From assembly GCA_002399445.1 (NCBI GenBank), contig DHDR01000018.1, positions 6,974 through 37,085 of the forward strand: a DNA stretch of 30,112 nt, read 5' to 3'. Source of the stretch: Ruminococcaceae bacterium UBA4871. Lineage in GTDB: Bacteria > Bacillota > Clostridia > Oscillospirales > Acutalibacteraceae. Below, piece after piece: positions 16,362-24,558 of this stretch (within the stretch, counting starts at the first letter, position 1; each line of letters opens with the position of its first letter). The notes under the pieces are model-generated. The model was not told the DNA's origin. It made no database searches and worked only from the letters and a program-made list of their open reading frames with translations. The position numbers and the translations under genes were made by a program.

Positions 16362-16721
16362 ATGCAGACAATTGAAGAAGCACTTGAAAAGTTAAAAGCA
16401 TCCAATTTCCGGTCCGGTTTTTCCCTGAAAGAAAAAGAAAAGGCTTATGTCCGAAAAAAAGGAATGGATACAATTCGACGCCACGCACAGGACTTTGTCC
16501 GGCAGAGACTTGCGCCTGCTGTCATTCCGAATGATGGAAAGCAGACGCCTATGCATGGTCATCCGGTATTTATTGCTCAGCATGCATGCGCCTGCTGTTG
16601 TCGGGGGTGCCTGCAAAAATGGTACCGTGTTCCAAAAGGTGTCACGCTGAGCGAAAAGCAGCAGAACAAAATTGTAAACCTATTGATGGCGTGGATTCAG
16701 CATCAAATGCAGGATTTGTAA
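16362..16721 (+). CDS. DUF4186 family protein
   Basis: Small cytoplasmic protein of 119 residues and unknown function. It has the family's conserved core: SNFRSGFSLKEKEKAYV, then RLAPAVIPNDGKQTPMHGHP, then FIAQHACACCCRGCLQKW. The cluster of His and Cys residues in the last segment looks like a possible metal or redox site, which is an inference. AGAGG lies 5 bases before the ATG. It starts 74 bp after the OGG glycosylase on the same strand and is probably co-transcribed with it. Confidence 0.88.
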   Translation: MQTIEEALEKLKASNFRSGFSLKEKEKAYVRKKGMDTIRRHAQDFVRQRLAPAVIPNDGKQTPMHGHPVFIAQHACACCCRGCLQKWYRVPKGVTLSEKQQNKIVNLLMAWIQHQMQDL

Positions 16722-16767
16722 ATTTTGCGGTAAATTCATGATTGGTTCCGTTCAAAAAACTCAAATA

Positions 16768-16816
16768 ATAGGAATAGGCTGCTGCTGAACCTTGTTTTGC
16801 AGCAGCCTATTCCTAT
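16768..16816. repeat. Strong 18-bp perfect inverted repeat in a convergent gap
   Basis: ATAGGAATAGGCTGCTGC (16768-16785) is perfectly complementary to 16799-16816 across a 13-base loop. It lies between the converging DUF4186 gene and the 161-residue gene. Minus-strand sequence after it is moderately T-rich (GAGTTTTTT). It probably blocks read-through between the converging transcripts. Confidence 0.7.
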
Positions 16817-16821
16817 ATAAA

Positions 16822-16854
16822 AAGACAAAGTACCAATTTCTGATACTTTGTCTT
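16822..16854 (-). terminator. Intrinsic terminator of the antiporter-partner operon
   Basis: An 11-bp perfect stem AAGACAAAGTA/TACTTTGTCTT with an 11-base loop, followed on the minus strand by TTTTATATAGG, 26 bp after the stop of the 161-residue gene. Confidence 0.75.
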
Positions 16855-16880
16855 CAGACATGGGAACGTCATATCCACTT

Positions 16881-17366
16881 TTACTTTTCTTGTAGAGGTG
16901 AACTCGTCTTCTCAATTTCTGTTAGAAAATTGCAAAGTTCCCCTGCCATTTCTCTGATTCTCTGTATCTTCTCTTTTGGAACATTACGTGACATATAAAC
17001 ATCTTTAAACTTTTGAATAACTTGATAAAGGTCTTGATTCGCTGTTACGAATTCTTGAAATGCATGGCTATTACTTGCATTTTGGAACTGCTGAATATCT
17101 TCACCGATGTATTGGACCATCTCCTGAAGATTCGAAAAAACACCAGCTCCAACGGGATAAGGTTTCACCATTTGAAGATAATACTGATTTTTTGAATTGA
17201 CATTATAAACATAGAACAATTCAATCTGGTCAAAATGAAAGCGGATAAAGCTGATAATACCATATAGGCTGGTGACCTCTGCCCCCATCTGAGTCAGCTT
17301 CATATCAATTTCTTCCTGATTGGCGGACACATTATCCATTTGATTGTCTACCATGTGACGGCCCAT
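16881..17366 (-). CDS. Small helical protein next to an ion transporter; family not recognised
   Basis: 161 residues; I do not recognise a family. There is no signal peptide or membrane helix. The N-terminus (VDNQMDNVSANQEEIDMKL) and the C-terminal half (many Lys/Glu/Gln, IQKFKDVYM, EKIQRIREMAGELCNFLTEI) look helical. The centre is hydrophobic and aromatic (FIRFHFDQIELFYVYNV). The ATG lies after GGGAGG and GATGAGG sites. It begins 20 bp after the stop of the NhaD-like transporter gene and shares its terminator, so the two form an operon. A cytoplasmic accessory or regulatory protein for the transporter is an inference from position only. Confidence 0.8.
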   Translation of the reverse strand: MGRHMVDNQMDNVSANQEEIDMKLTQMGAEVTSLYGIISFIRFHFDQIELFYVYNVNSKNQYYLQMVKPYPVGAGVFSNLQEMVQYIGEDIQQFQNASNSHAFQEFVTANQDLYQVIQKFKDVYMSRNVPKEKIQRIREMAGELCNFLTEIEKTSSPLQEK

Positions 17367-17386
17367 AAAACCTCATCCTCCCTTAA

Positions 17387-18661
17387 TTACAACAAATAAA
17401 ACACAACAATATAAATTGTTGATATTACGACTGAGACAAGCATTAAAGGCATCCCGTATTTTAAGTAATGATTGAAGGTAAGTTTATGACCATGCTTTTC
17501 CGAAAGTCCCGCTACAACAACATTGGCAGAGGCACCAATCAGCGTACCGTTTCCGCCGAGGCATGCGCCCAAGGACAGTGCCCACCAAAGCGGCAAAATA
17601 TGCATTCCGCCCTGCGTACCCATTGCCTGAATCAGCGGAATTAATGTTGCTACCAGAGGAATGTTGTCCAAAATTGAGGATGCAAGTGCTGCAAACCAAA
17701 TAATAATCACGCCAGTTAACAACAAATTACCTTGTGTGATATGGACGATGACAGCAGCCAGCCAATTGATCACACCAACTTTCTGCAGTGCACCAACCAT
17801 AACAAAGAGTCCGCCGAAGAAAAACAGCGTTGGCCATTCCACACTTAAAAATACTTCGTCTATGCTGGCTCTGCTTAACAGCAAAAGGAGGGCTGCACCA
17901 CACAGGGCAACTACAGCGGATTGTAATTTCAGTTGTTCATGGAAGAAAAATCCTAATATCACCAATGCCAGTACAACCAGGCATTTCTTAAGTAAAGGTA
18001 GATCCTTGATTGCCTTTTTTTCATCAAAGCCTAAAATTTTCTGCTTTTTTTCCTCACTGACTGCAAGCTTGTTCCGATATAGTAATTTGAAGATGAGAAA
18101 AATAACGATAAAAATGATAATAATGACAGGTGTCAGATTTTTAATAAAATCCATGAATCCCAAGCCGGCTGCACTGCCGATCATGATGTTTGGCGGATCG
18201 CCGATCAGGGTCGCTGTGCCTCCTAGATTAGAAGCAAAAATTTCTGGAATCAAAAATGGAATAGGATCCAGTTCCAAAGTATCTGTTATCACAAACGTCA
18301 TGGGAACAATCAGCAAAACAGTTGTGACATTATCCAAAAATCCGGAAATAATAGCTGTAATTGCGCTTAAACTGAGAATGATTTTCCACGGGTCGCCCTT
18401 AACTTTCTTCGACGCAAAAATTGCTAAGTATTCAAAAACTCCCGTTTTTTTCACAATACCGACAATAATCATCATACCGACCAAGACACCCAATGTGTTA
18501 AAGTCGATATATTTCAGGGCCTCATCAAACGTCATGATTCTCAAAATTAAAATCAGACAGGCTCCGGCAAGGGCAGCGACAGTTCGATGAACTTTTTCGC
18601 TCATAATCAGTGCCAACACAACTACAAAAATAGTAAGAGAGGCAACAAGATTAAAATTCAT
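17387..18661 (-). CDS. ArsB/NhaD-family ion transporter (SLC13-like permease)
   Basis: Polytopic inner-membrane transporter of 424 residues with about 11-12 hydrophobic helices, of the ArsB/NhaD superfamily. ATLIGDPPNIMIGSAAG, and its counterpart in the second half NGTLIGASANVVVAGLSEK, mark the two inverted repeats of this fold. FLDNVTTVLLIVPMT and ILDNIPLVATLIPL are the paired substrate-site helices. The family includes Na+/H+ antiporters, arsenite exporters and dicarboxylate-type carriers. No ars genes are nearby, which favours cation/proton exchange, but the substrate is not proven. AAGGAG is 7 bases from the ATG. The leader has two hairpins, and a small unknown gene follows in the same operon. 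Confidence 0.88.
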   Translation of the reverse strand: MNFNLVASLTIFVVVLALIMSEKVHRTVAALAGACLILILRIMTFDEALKYIDFNTLGVLVGMMIIVGIVKKTGVFEYLAIFASKKVKGDPWKIILSLSAITAIISGFLDNVTTVLLIVPMTFVITDTLELDPIPFLIPEIFASNLGGTATLIGDPPNIMIGSAAGLGFMDFIKNLTPVIIIIFIVIFLIFKLLYRNKLAVSEEKKQKILGFDEKKAIKDLPLLKKCLVVLALVILGFFFHEQLKLQSAVVALCGAALLLLLSRASIDEVFLSVEWPTLFFFGGLFVMVGALQKVGVINWLAAVIVHITQGNLLLTGVIIIWFAALASSILDNIPLVATLIPLIQAMGTQGGMHILPLWWALSLGACLGGNGTLIGASANVVVAGLSEKHGHKLTFNHYLKYGMPLMLVSVVISTIYIVVFYLL

Positions 18662-19084
18662 AAGCAGACTCCTTTATAAAGTGTTGCAAGTCCCCGATGA
18701 AAGTGCTATAGATCAGAGCTGAAGGGTTGCAACAAAAGCGATCTAAGTCTATCAATAAGACCGCTTTCGAACAAAGATACGCAAATTCAGGAAGTAAAAT
18801 ATGTTGAAAGAGAATGAAAAGCATTGTCGATAAGCACTCTAACTTTTAGATACTCAAAAATGTAATAAATCCTAATCTGCGCTCACGTGTGAATGGTACA
18901 AGATGAATCTTATACCATTCTGAACAATTTCCATAGAATTGTATCACATTTACACGAATAATGCAATGAAATTTCAAAAGAACTGACAGCTTTCTCTTTT
19001 AAATAATTCACTATATTGTCCTCAGCATCGTATTTTGTCTTTGGCAACGCAGCGCAATAAGATAAAAAATCCACGTCATCTGTC
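18662..19084. other. Gene-free stretch with a structured leader near the transporter start
   Basis: No supported gene. Two hairpins sit on the transporter's side. One pairs GTTGCAA..CCC (from 18683) with GGGTTGCAAC (18724-18733). The other pairs AAAAGCG (18734-18740) with CGCTTTC (18762-18768), followed on the minus strand by TTTTGTTG. I see nothing convincing from 18770 to 19084. Confidence 0.4.
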
Positions 19085-19392
19085 ACTACCGGCAAACAGC
19101 GTGGAATCATCCCTTGTGTGTCAAGACGTGATGACTGCTATGACAATTCACTTGCTGAAAATTTCTTCTTAATTGAAAAGCCGAGTGCATTTACAGACAT
19201 TCACTGAACTCATTCAACTTTAACGAGGCCAGACAGCTCATCGACGAATACATAGATTGCTACAACAATGAGCGCATACAAACGAAAACGTGCCTGACGC
19301 CGCTTTTCAAGCAGCGTCAGGCGGCGTAATCTTTCAATATCCTGCGACGGGGCTTTATTCTTTGTCCGTTAACTCCGGTGCAATTCAGTCCA
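19085..19392 (+). pseudogene. Relic of an IS3-family element: 3' end of transposase orfB
   Basis: Two short frames on the plus strand translate to pieces of an IS3-family (IS150-like) DDE transposase. One gives GIIPCVSRRDDCYDNSLAENFF from about 19106. After a frameshift and small deletion the other gives NFNEARQLIDEYIDCYNNER and, further on, LTPLFKQRQAA, ending in TAA at about 19327. These correspond to the conserved C-terminal region around the last catalytic Glu. Everything upstream of it in the element is missing. The sequence up to 19392 (ending GGTGCAATTCAGTCCA) could be the right terminal inverted repeat, since IS3 elements end in CA. It is non-functional. Confidence 0.75.
19292..19322 (-). 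terminator. Probable terminator of patA, inside the IS relic
   Basis: GCCTGACGC (19292-19300) and GCGTCAGGC (19314-19322) form a 9-bp GC-rich stem, extended by two further pairs. On the minus strand it is followed by ACGTTTTCGTTTG. It lies about 170 bp after the patA stop and coincides with the end of the transposase relic. Confidence 0.5.
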
Positions 19393-19493
19393 ACTGTGGG
19401 TTTTATCATGCCTTTTCGTTATGAAAGCGGTTTCCTTGTGCAGCTGGCACTCACGAATTGATTTTGCGACAGTGCTTTAAAACTACGTTTCCT

Positions 19494-20846
19494 TTACAGA
19501 CCGAATTCCTTTTTCGTATCTGCCAGTGCCGCATCCATACAGGCCAAAACCTTTGATATTTGCTCTTCTGTAATAACGGCCGGCGGCTCGAAGCGGATTG
19601 TCTTACTGTTGTTCAGCGTACCGGCAGTCAGGACACCTCGTGCAAACAGGCCCTTGGCAATGTTGTAACCGACTTCACTCTTGACAAATTCCACCGCCAG
19701 CATCAAGCCCGCGCCACGGACATCCATAATAACGGTAGGGTACTTTCCCTTCATTTTCTGCAGACCCGCTTTTAGAATTTCCCCTTTGCGTTTTGCCTGC
19801 CCCGGAATGTCATGGTCAATCATGTATTTGATGGTTGCCAGTGCCGCGGAGCAGCATACCGGGTTTCCACCGAAGGTTGGGGAACCCAACAGCCATGGAT
19901 TGTCAATCAGCTCCTGCGTCCACATTGGTGGACGGCAGATAATACCGGTGATCGGCATTATCCCGCCGCCGAACGCCTTTCCAAACGTCATAATATCCGG
20001 TGTGACGTCTTCCACTTCACAGCGCCACATGGTACCGGTACGGCCCATACCGGTCTGGATCTCATCAAAAATCAGCGCCACGCCGGTTTCGTCGCAGATT
20101 TTGCGCAGCTCTGTCAGGTAGCCTTTCGGCGGAACAATAACGCCAGCTTCCCCTTGAATCGGTTCCACAATGACAGCCGCGACCTTTTCACCAACGGTTT
20201 GCAGGTTCCGGATGGCCTTGCGAGCATCTTCGGCATTGCCGTACTCCACGTGTTGTACCTGCTGCACCATGGGAATGTAAGGCACGCGGTAGGTATTTTT
20301 GCCGCCGACAGAAATTGCGCCCATGCTCTTCCCATGGAACGCGCCGACCATGGAAATATACCAGCGTCCGCCGGTTGCGATACGCGCCAGCTTCAGTGCC
20401 ATTTCCACTGCCTCCGCACCGCCATTGGTGAAGAAGCACTTTTCCAGGTCGCCGGGGGTGATGTCCGCCACTGCCTTGGCAAGGTAGCCACGCAGGGGAT
20501 CCAACAGTTCCTGAGAATGCAACGCCTGATGATTCAGCTGTGCTTTGACCGTATCCAGAATTTCAGGGTTACGGTGTCCGCAGGTATAAATGCCGAAACC
20601 GCCCAGGCAGTCAATGAATTCTTCTCCGTTGGTTCCATCCACAACCGCATCGTGGTCTGTCCACTCCAGAACAGCGGAATTGGTGGAAACGGATTTGCGG
20701 TATTTCAGCCAACCCGGACTGACATACTCATCAAAATAGTGAAGCGTTTCTTTCGTCATGGTGGCAACGTCCACTTTTGTCAACTTTTCTGCGTGAATAT
20801 ACCCTAATACACGCGCCAAATCCTTGCTTACTTCTGCATAACTCAT
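19494..20846 (-). CDS. patA: Putrescine aminotransferase
   Basis: PLP-dependent class III aminotransferase, 450 residues, that should transfer the amino group of putrescine to 2-oxoglutarate, giving 4-aminobutanal and glutamate. It follows E. coli PatA along its whole length, including VSPGWLKYRKSV, EFIDCLGGFGIYTCGHRNP, QALHSQELLDPLR, GAFHGKSMGA and LTAGTLNNSKTIR-like motifs. The PLP Lys is in TFGKAFGGG (about Lys290) and the PLP-ring Asp in IFDEIQTGMGRTG (about Asp261). The ATG is 7 bases from AGGAGG. A strong intrinsic terminator lies only 34 bp upstream of the start, so expression probably depends on read-through (see leader). The aldehyde dehydrogenase encoded upstream would take its product. 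Confidence 0.93.
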   Translation of the reverse strand: MSYAEVSKDLARVLGYIHAEKLTKVDVATMTKETLHYFDEYVSPGWLKYRKSVSTNSAVLEWTDHDAVVDGTNGEEFIDCLGGFGIYTCGHRNPEILDTVKAQLNHQALHSQELLDPLRGYLAKAVADITPGDLEKCFFTNGGAEAVEMALKLARIATGGRWYISMVGAFHGKSMGAISVGGKNTYRVPYIPMVQQVQHVEYGNAEDARKAIRNLQTVGEKVAAVIVEPIQGEAGVIVPPKGYLTELRKICDETGVALIFDEIQTGMGRTGTMWRCEVEDVTPDIMTFGKAFGGGIMPITGIICRPPMWTQELIDNPWLLGSPTFGGNPVCCSAALATIKYMIDHDIPGQAKRKGEILKAGLQKMKGKYPTVIMDVRGAGLMLAVEFVKSEVGYNIAKGLFARGVLTAGTLNNSKTIRFEPPAVITEEQISKVLACMDAALADTKKEFGL

Positions 20847-20879
20847 GTAAAGTCCTCCTAAATTCCGGTTAGATACTGG

Positions 20880-20910
20880 AAAAAAGCGACGGGAACCGGC
20901 TCCCATCGCT
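20880..20910 (-). terminator. Intrinsic terminator inside the patA leader
   Basis: On the minus strand AGCGATGGGA, a GCCGGT loop and TCCCGTCGCT form a 10-bp stem (one G-U pair) followed directly by six Ts. It ends 33 bases before the patA start codon. That leaves no room for a promoter between terminator and gene. Confidence 0.85.
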
Positions 20911-20968
20911 TCATTGCTTTCTGTAAACAGCATACACCTGACGTCCTGTTCCCGCAATTGACCAATTG
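20880..20968 (-). promoter_or_regulatory. Candidate attenuator/antiterminator leader of patA
   Basis: Upstream of the terminator the minus strand carries GCGGGAAC (20948-20955). It can pair with GTTCCCG (20890-20896), the 3' arm of the terminator stem plus two loop bases. This pairing excludes the terminator, so the leader can take two alternative forms. The terminator loop CCGGTT can also pair with AACCGG just before the patA ribosome site. I recognise no known riboswitch class. The trigger (metabolite, protein or translation) is unknown. Confidence 0.5.
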
Positions 20969-21132
20969 TACCGATTTTGTTCCACTATTATTCAAATAGT
21001 ACTTATTATTAAGTATATAATTACATAAATAAAAGCACATACCAATTGATTAATAAGCTTTAATATGTACTTTATAAAAATAACATAGTTCTATTTAAGT
21101 ATTACAGAAGTATTACAGATTTTCACTGCAAT

Positions 21133-22611
21133 TCAGTTCTCATACCAACCGACCAGACCGGGGTTTAGGTTCAGATTGATCTGCTTCACCTCCTGATATT
21201 CTTCCAGTCCGTGCACCCCCAGTTCCCGGCCGATGCCGCTGTGTTTATAGCCGCCCCATGGCGCTTCGTTAAAGGTAGGATTGTAGCAGTTAATCCAGGT
21301 AATTCCAGCGCGGATTTCCTGAATGACACGCACTGCGCGGGTCACATCACTGGTAAATACGGCGCCAGCCAAGCCGTAATCCGTATCGTTTGCCAAAGCA
21401 ATGGCTTCCGCTTCCGTTTTGAATGTTTGTACGGTGACAACCGGCCCGAAAATTTCCTCACGTACAATCTTCATGTCCGACGTGCAGTTGTCGAAAATGG
21501 TAGGGCGCACAAAGAACCCATTGGCACAGTCCCCTTCGGTGTAGCGTTCGCCGCCGCAGACCAAAGTGGCACCTTCCGCAATGCCGCTTCGAATATAGCG
21601 CAGCACCTTTTCCATATCTTTCTCCGTAATCAGGGGGCCCATGTCAGGATTCATCAGGCCATTGCCAATGGTCATGGCATTTGCTTTTTGAGCAAGCCGC
21701 CTGACAAATTCGTCCTTGACGGACTCCTCAATAATAATCCGGGAACCGGCAGAGCAGACCTCGCCCTGGTTAAAGAAAATACCGATCATTGCCCATTCCA
21801 CGGCACCTTCCAAGTCGGCATCCGCAAAAATCACATTGGGGGATTTGCCGCCCAGCTCCAGGCCGATTTTCTTAACATTTCCAGCAGCCGCGCGCATCAG
21901 GCTCTGTCCAACCCTAGTGCTGCCAGTAAAGGTGATCATGTCGACATCGAGATTGTTTCCCATTTCTGTGCCGACTTCAGCATCGCCCTCCAGCAGGTTG
22001 ATACTGCCTTTCGGCAGGCCAGCCTCTTCCATCAGTTCAAACAGCCGGATGGTGGAAAGGGGCGCTTTGGGACTGGGCTTAAAGACAATGCTGTTGCCTG
22101 CCGCCAGAGCCGGGGCCACCTTCCAGACGGACATCAGAAACGGGTAGTTCCATGGGGTAATCTGCGCGCAGACTCCGACCGGCTCATGCACCGTATAGGA
22201 ATGCATGGCACCAAAATTGCTGTTCACATTATACACGCCGCCGTACGGTGCCTTGATTAGCCCTGCATAGTAGCGAAACGTATGGATTCCGTCGTCGATA
22301 TCGCCTTCTGCTTCCCTCAGCGGTTTACCATTGTCCAGCGTATCCAGCCGGGCAAGCTCCGGTGCGTGCGCTTCAAGCAGGTCCGCCACTTTTAGCAGAA
22401 TATCGCCCCGCGTCTGGGAATCCATATCCCGCCAGTCGCGTGTTTCATAAAAAGATTTTTTGGCGGCGGCAATGGCCTTCCGCGTATCCTCAATACTGCT
22501 TTCATAAACGTGGTCAAACACTTCGCCCGTCGCCGGGTTAATGACATCAATGATTTTTCCTGAAGTGCCTGCGGTCCATTCCCCGTCAATCAGCATCTTG
22601 TGTATTGGCAT
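21133..22611 (-). CDS. NAD(P)-dependent aldehyde dehydrogenase, probably for 4-aminobutanal
   Basis: Cytoplasmic aldehyde dehydrogenase superfamily enzyme, 492 residues. Visible landmarks are the cofactor-binding TPWNYPF (Asn about 154) and TGSTRVGQ, the general base in LELGGKSPN (Glu about 252), and the catalytic Cys in NQGEVCSAGSR (about 286). The C-terminus, NLNPGLVGWYEN, resembles betaine- and aminoaldehyde dehydrogenases. Between potD and patA its likely job is oxidation of 4-aminobutanal to GABA; the substrate is inferred from context. The start is the ATG beginning MPIHKMLIDGEW, 10 bases from AGGAGG. An ATG three codons upstream is only 2 bases from that site. It is the last gene of the glnB-like/potABCD run, 20 bp after potD. 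Confidence 0.9.
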   Translation of the reverse strand: MPIHKMLIDGEWTAGTSGKIIDVINPATGEVFDHVYESSIEDTRKAIAAAKKSFYETRDWRDMDSQTRGDILLKVADLLEAHAPELARLDTLDNGKPLREAEGDIDDGIHTFRYYAGLIKAPYGGVYNVNSNFGAMHSYTVHEPVGVCAQITPWNYPFLMSVWKVAPALAAGNSIVFKPSPKAPLSTIRLFELMEEAGLPKGSINLLEGDAEVGTEMGNNLDVDMITFTGSTRVGQSLMRAAAGNVKKIGLELGGKSPNVIFADADLEGAVEWAMIGIFFNQGEVCSAGSRIIIEESVKDEFVRRLAQKANAMTIGNGLMNPDMGPLITEKDMEKVLRYIRSGIAEGATLVCGGERYTEGDCANGFFVRPTIFDNCTSDMKIVREEIFGPVVTVQTFKTEAEAIALANDTDYGLAGAVFTSDVTRAVRVIQEIRAGITWINCYNPTFNEAPWGGYKHSGIGRELGVHGLEEYQEVKQINLNLNPGLVGWYEN

Positions 22612-22631
22612 TTTTTGCATTCCCTCCTGTT

Positions 22632-23693
22632 TTATTTTTTCAGTTCCGTCCAAATAGCGTTATATTTTGCCAGTGTAGCGGTGTCCAGATTTTTGAGGAA
22701 TTCTCCATTTTTAATCACGTCCTCCGGAATATTTTCTGCTTTATTGTTTTTATATTTGTCCCCAAGCAGTGCCACTGCCGCTTTGTTTGGCTGTAGGTAC
22801 GGGGACTCTTCCGACACGGCTTTCGCGGTTTCGACTTTCATCATATAGTTGATAAATTTATTGGCATTCGCTGCATTTTTTGCACCCTTGGTAATGCACC
22901 AGTTGTCTAGGAACTCATAAGCGCCTTCTTTGGGATAAACAATTTTAATTGCCGGATTTTCCTGCATGGCCAGCGCAATTTCGGCGTTCCAACAGTAGCC
23001 AAGGGTACAGTCACCGGAAATCAGCTCACTCTTCGGACTGTCACTGTCATAGACCTTGATATTGTCTTTCAGTTTCAACGTCTGTGCCTTAATTTTTGCC
23101 AGTTTTGCATCGTTCGTCTCGTTCATGCTCATTCCCATGCTGCGGGCCGCCATGCCGATCACCGCGCGGTAATCGTCCAGCGCAACCATAGTATTTTTAT
23201 ATTTTGGGTTAAACAGGTCCCCATAGCTGGTAATGTTATTTTTAATTTTACTGGTATTCACCGCAATTGCCGCGACGCCGCCTAGGTACGGCATGGAATA
23301 CTGGTTGTTGGGGTCATAAGAACGGTTGAGAAAAGCAGAACCGATATTTTTTTTGTTGGTCATTGCAGACTGATCCAACTTTTGCAGCATGCCCTGGCCA
23401 ATCATCTGTTCTACCATGTAATCACTAGGCTGCACAATGTCGAATGTGCCGGATTTTTCAGACTTTACCTTTGCCAGCATATCTTCATTGGTAGAATAAG
23501 TGGAAACATTGACCTTAATGCCTGTTTCGTTTTCGAAATTCTGAATGACAGAATCCGGAACATATTCCGTCCAGACGTAAATATTCAGGCTGCCCTTACT
23601 GGCTGTGTTGGAATTGGAACTGCCGCAGGCCGTCAGACCACCTACCATCAGTACGAAAGTTAACAGGATACTGACAACTTGTTTCTTCTTCAT
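22632..23693 (-). CDS. potD: Spermidine/putrescine-binding lipoprotein PotD
   Basis: Extracellular solute-binding lipoprotein, 353 residues, delivering polyamine to the PotBC channel. The signal peptide ends in the lipobox LTAC with the lipidated Cys at about residue 23. The mature protein starts with LNIYVWTEYVPDSVIQNFE, the PotD/PotF-like opening. It continues with FDIVQPSDYMVEQM, the MPYLGG region and an ELISGDCTLGYCWNAE segment, all typical of periplasmic polyamine-binding proteins. AAGGAG is 9 bases from the ATG. It lies 43 bp after potC. Putrescine rather than spermidine is suggested by the neighbouring PatA, not by the binding protein itself. Confidence 0.93.
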   Translation of the reverse strand: MKKKQVVSILLTFVLMVGGLTACGSSNSNTASKGSLNIYVWTEYVPDSVIQNFENETGIKVNVSTYSTNEDMLAKVKSEKSGTFDIVQPSDYMVEQMIGQGMLQKLDQSAMTNKKNIGSAFLNRSYDPNNQYSMPYLGGVAAIAVNTSKIKNNITSYGDLFNPKYKNTMVALDDYRAVIGMAARSMGMSMNETNDAKLAKIKAQTLKLKDNIKVYDSDSPKSELISGDCTLGYCWNAEIALAMQENPAIKIVYPKEGAYEFLDNWCITKGAKNAANANKFINYMMKVETAKAVSEESPYLQPNKAAVALLGDKYKNNKAENIPEDVIKNGEFLKNLDTATLAKYNAIWTELKK

Positions 23694-23736
23694 CTAAATC
23701 TCTCCTTTTTCATAAAATAGACCAACGCAAATTCTC

Positions 23737-24555
23737 TTACGACTGCCTTTTGAGGACTTTTCGTAAATTTTTCAGCAGGTTGCTCTGTGTCAGGATGACA
23801 ATCACCATAGTGGCCAGCAGAATTAAGGTGGAAAGAGCATTGACATCGGGGGAAACACCGCTCTTAATGCTCTCCATTACTTTCAGCGGGAAAGTCATGG
23901 TCAGGCCGTTGGTAAAGTAGCTGACGATCACATCATCAATCGAAAGGGTAAACGCAAGCAGTGCCCCGCCGCCGATGCCCGGCGCAAGCACCGGCAGGGT
24001 AATCCTGAGAAAGGTCGTCAGTCGATTGGCGCCAAGATCCATGAAAGCCTCTTCAATCGACTTGTCATAACCATCCAGACGAGCCCGGATATTGAAAATA
24101 ACAAATGGGATGCAGAAGGTTGTATGGGCAAGTACCAGAGAAAGCAGTCCCCGTGGGATGTTGGTATTGGTAAACAGTGTCAGCAGAGAAATACCCAAAA
24201 CAATTTCCGGAATAACAACCGGGATGTACAAAAGGCCGTCAATGATATTTTTCCCGCGGAATTTGTATTTGTACATGCCAACCGCCGCCAGCGTGCCGAT
24301 GAACGTGGACAACAGCGTACTGGTCACCGCAATAAAAATCGTGTTTTGGAAAGAATCCAGCAGCGCGGAATTTTGGAACAGTTTTCCGTACCAGTCCAGA
24401 GTGAATCCCTTCCACGTCAGGTAAGGCTTTGTGTTTGTCGCGTTGAAGGAATTAATGACGATTACGACAATTGGCAGAAATAGAAACGCGTAAATTAAGC
24501 CGCAGTAAACCGCTCCGGCATTATGCGCGCACTTTTCTTTTGTCTGTCTGCACAT
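23737..24555 (-). CDS. potC: Polyamine ABC transporter permease PotC
   Basis: Inner-membrane permease, 272 residues, six hydrophobic segments. It carries the ATPase-coupling EAA loop as EEAFMDLGANRLTTFLRITL, followed by PVLAPGIGGGALLAFTLSIDD as in PotC and PotI. PFVIFNIRARL precedes the loop. The start ATG is preceded by GGGGGTG and comes 3 bp after the potB stop, so the pair is translationally coupled. It forms the channel with PotB. Confidence 0.93.
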   Translation of the reverse strand: MCRQTKEKCAHNAGAVYCGLIYAFLFLPIVVIVINSFNATNTKPYLTWKGFTLDWYGKLFQNSALLDSFQNTIFIAVTSTLLSTFIGTLAAVGMYKYKFRGKNIIDGLLYIPVVIPEIVLGISLLTLFTNTNIPRGLLSLVLAHTTFCIPFVIFNIRARLDGYDKSIEEAFMDLGANRLTTFLRITLPVLAPGIGGGALLAFTLSIDDVIVSYFTNGLTMTFPLKVMESIKSGVSPDVNALSTLILLATMVIVILTQSNLLKNLRKVLKRQS

Positions 24556-24558
24556 ACT

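Noticed and set aside
18910..19110. 66-codon minus-strand frame between the transporter and patA
   Set aside because: It has no properly spaced ribosome site, overlaps the IS3 relic in antisense, and resembles nothing known.
17661..20807. Long plus-strand open frames antisense to the transporter (17661-18590) and to patA (19812-20807)
   Set aside because: They mirror well-identified minus-strand genes, lack ribosome sites and show no family features.
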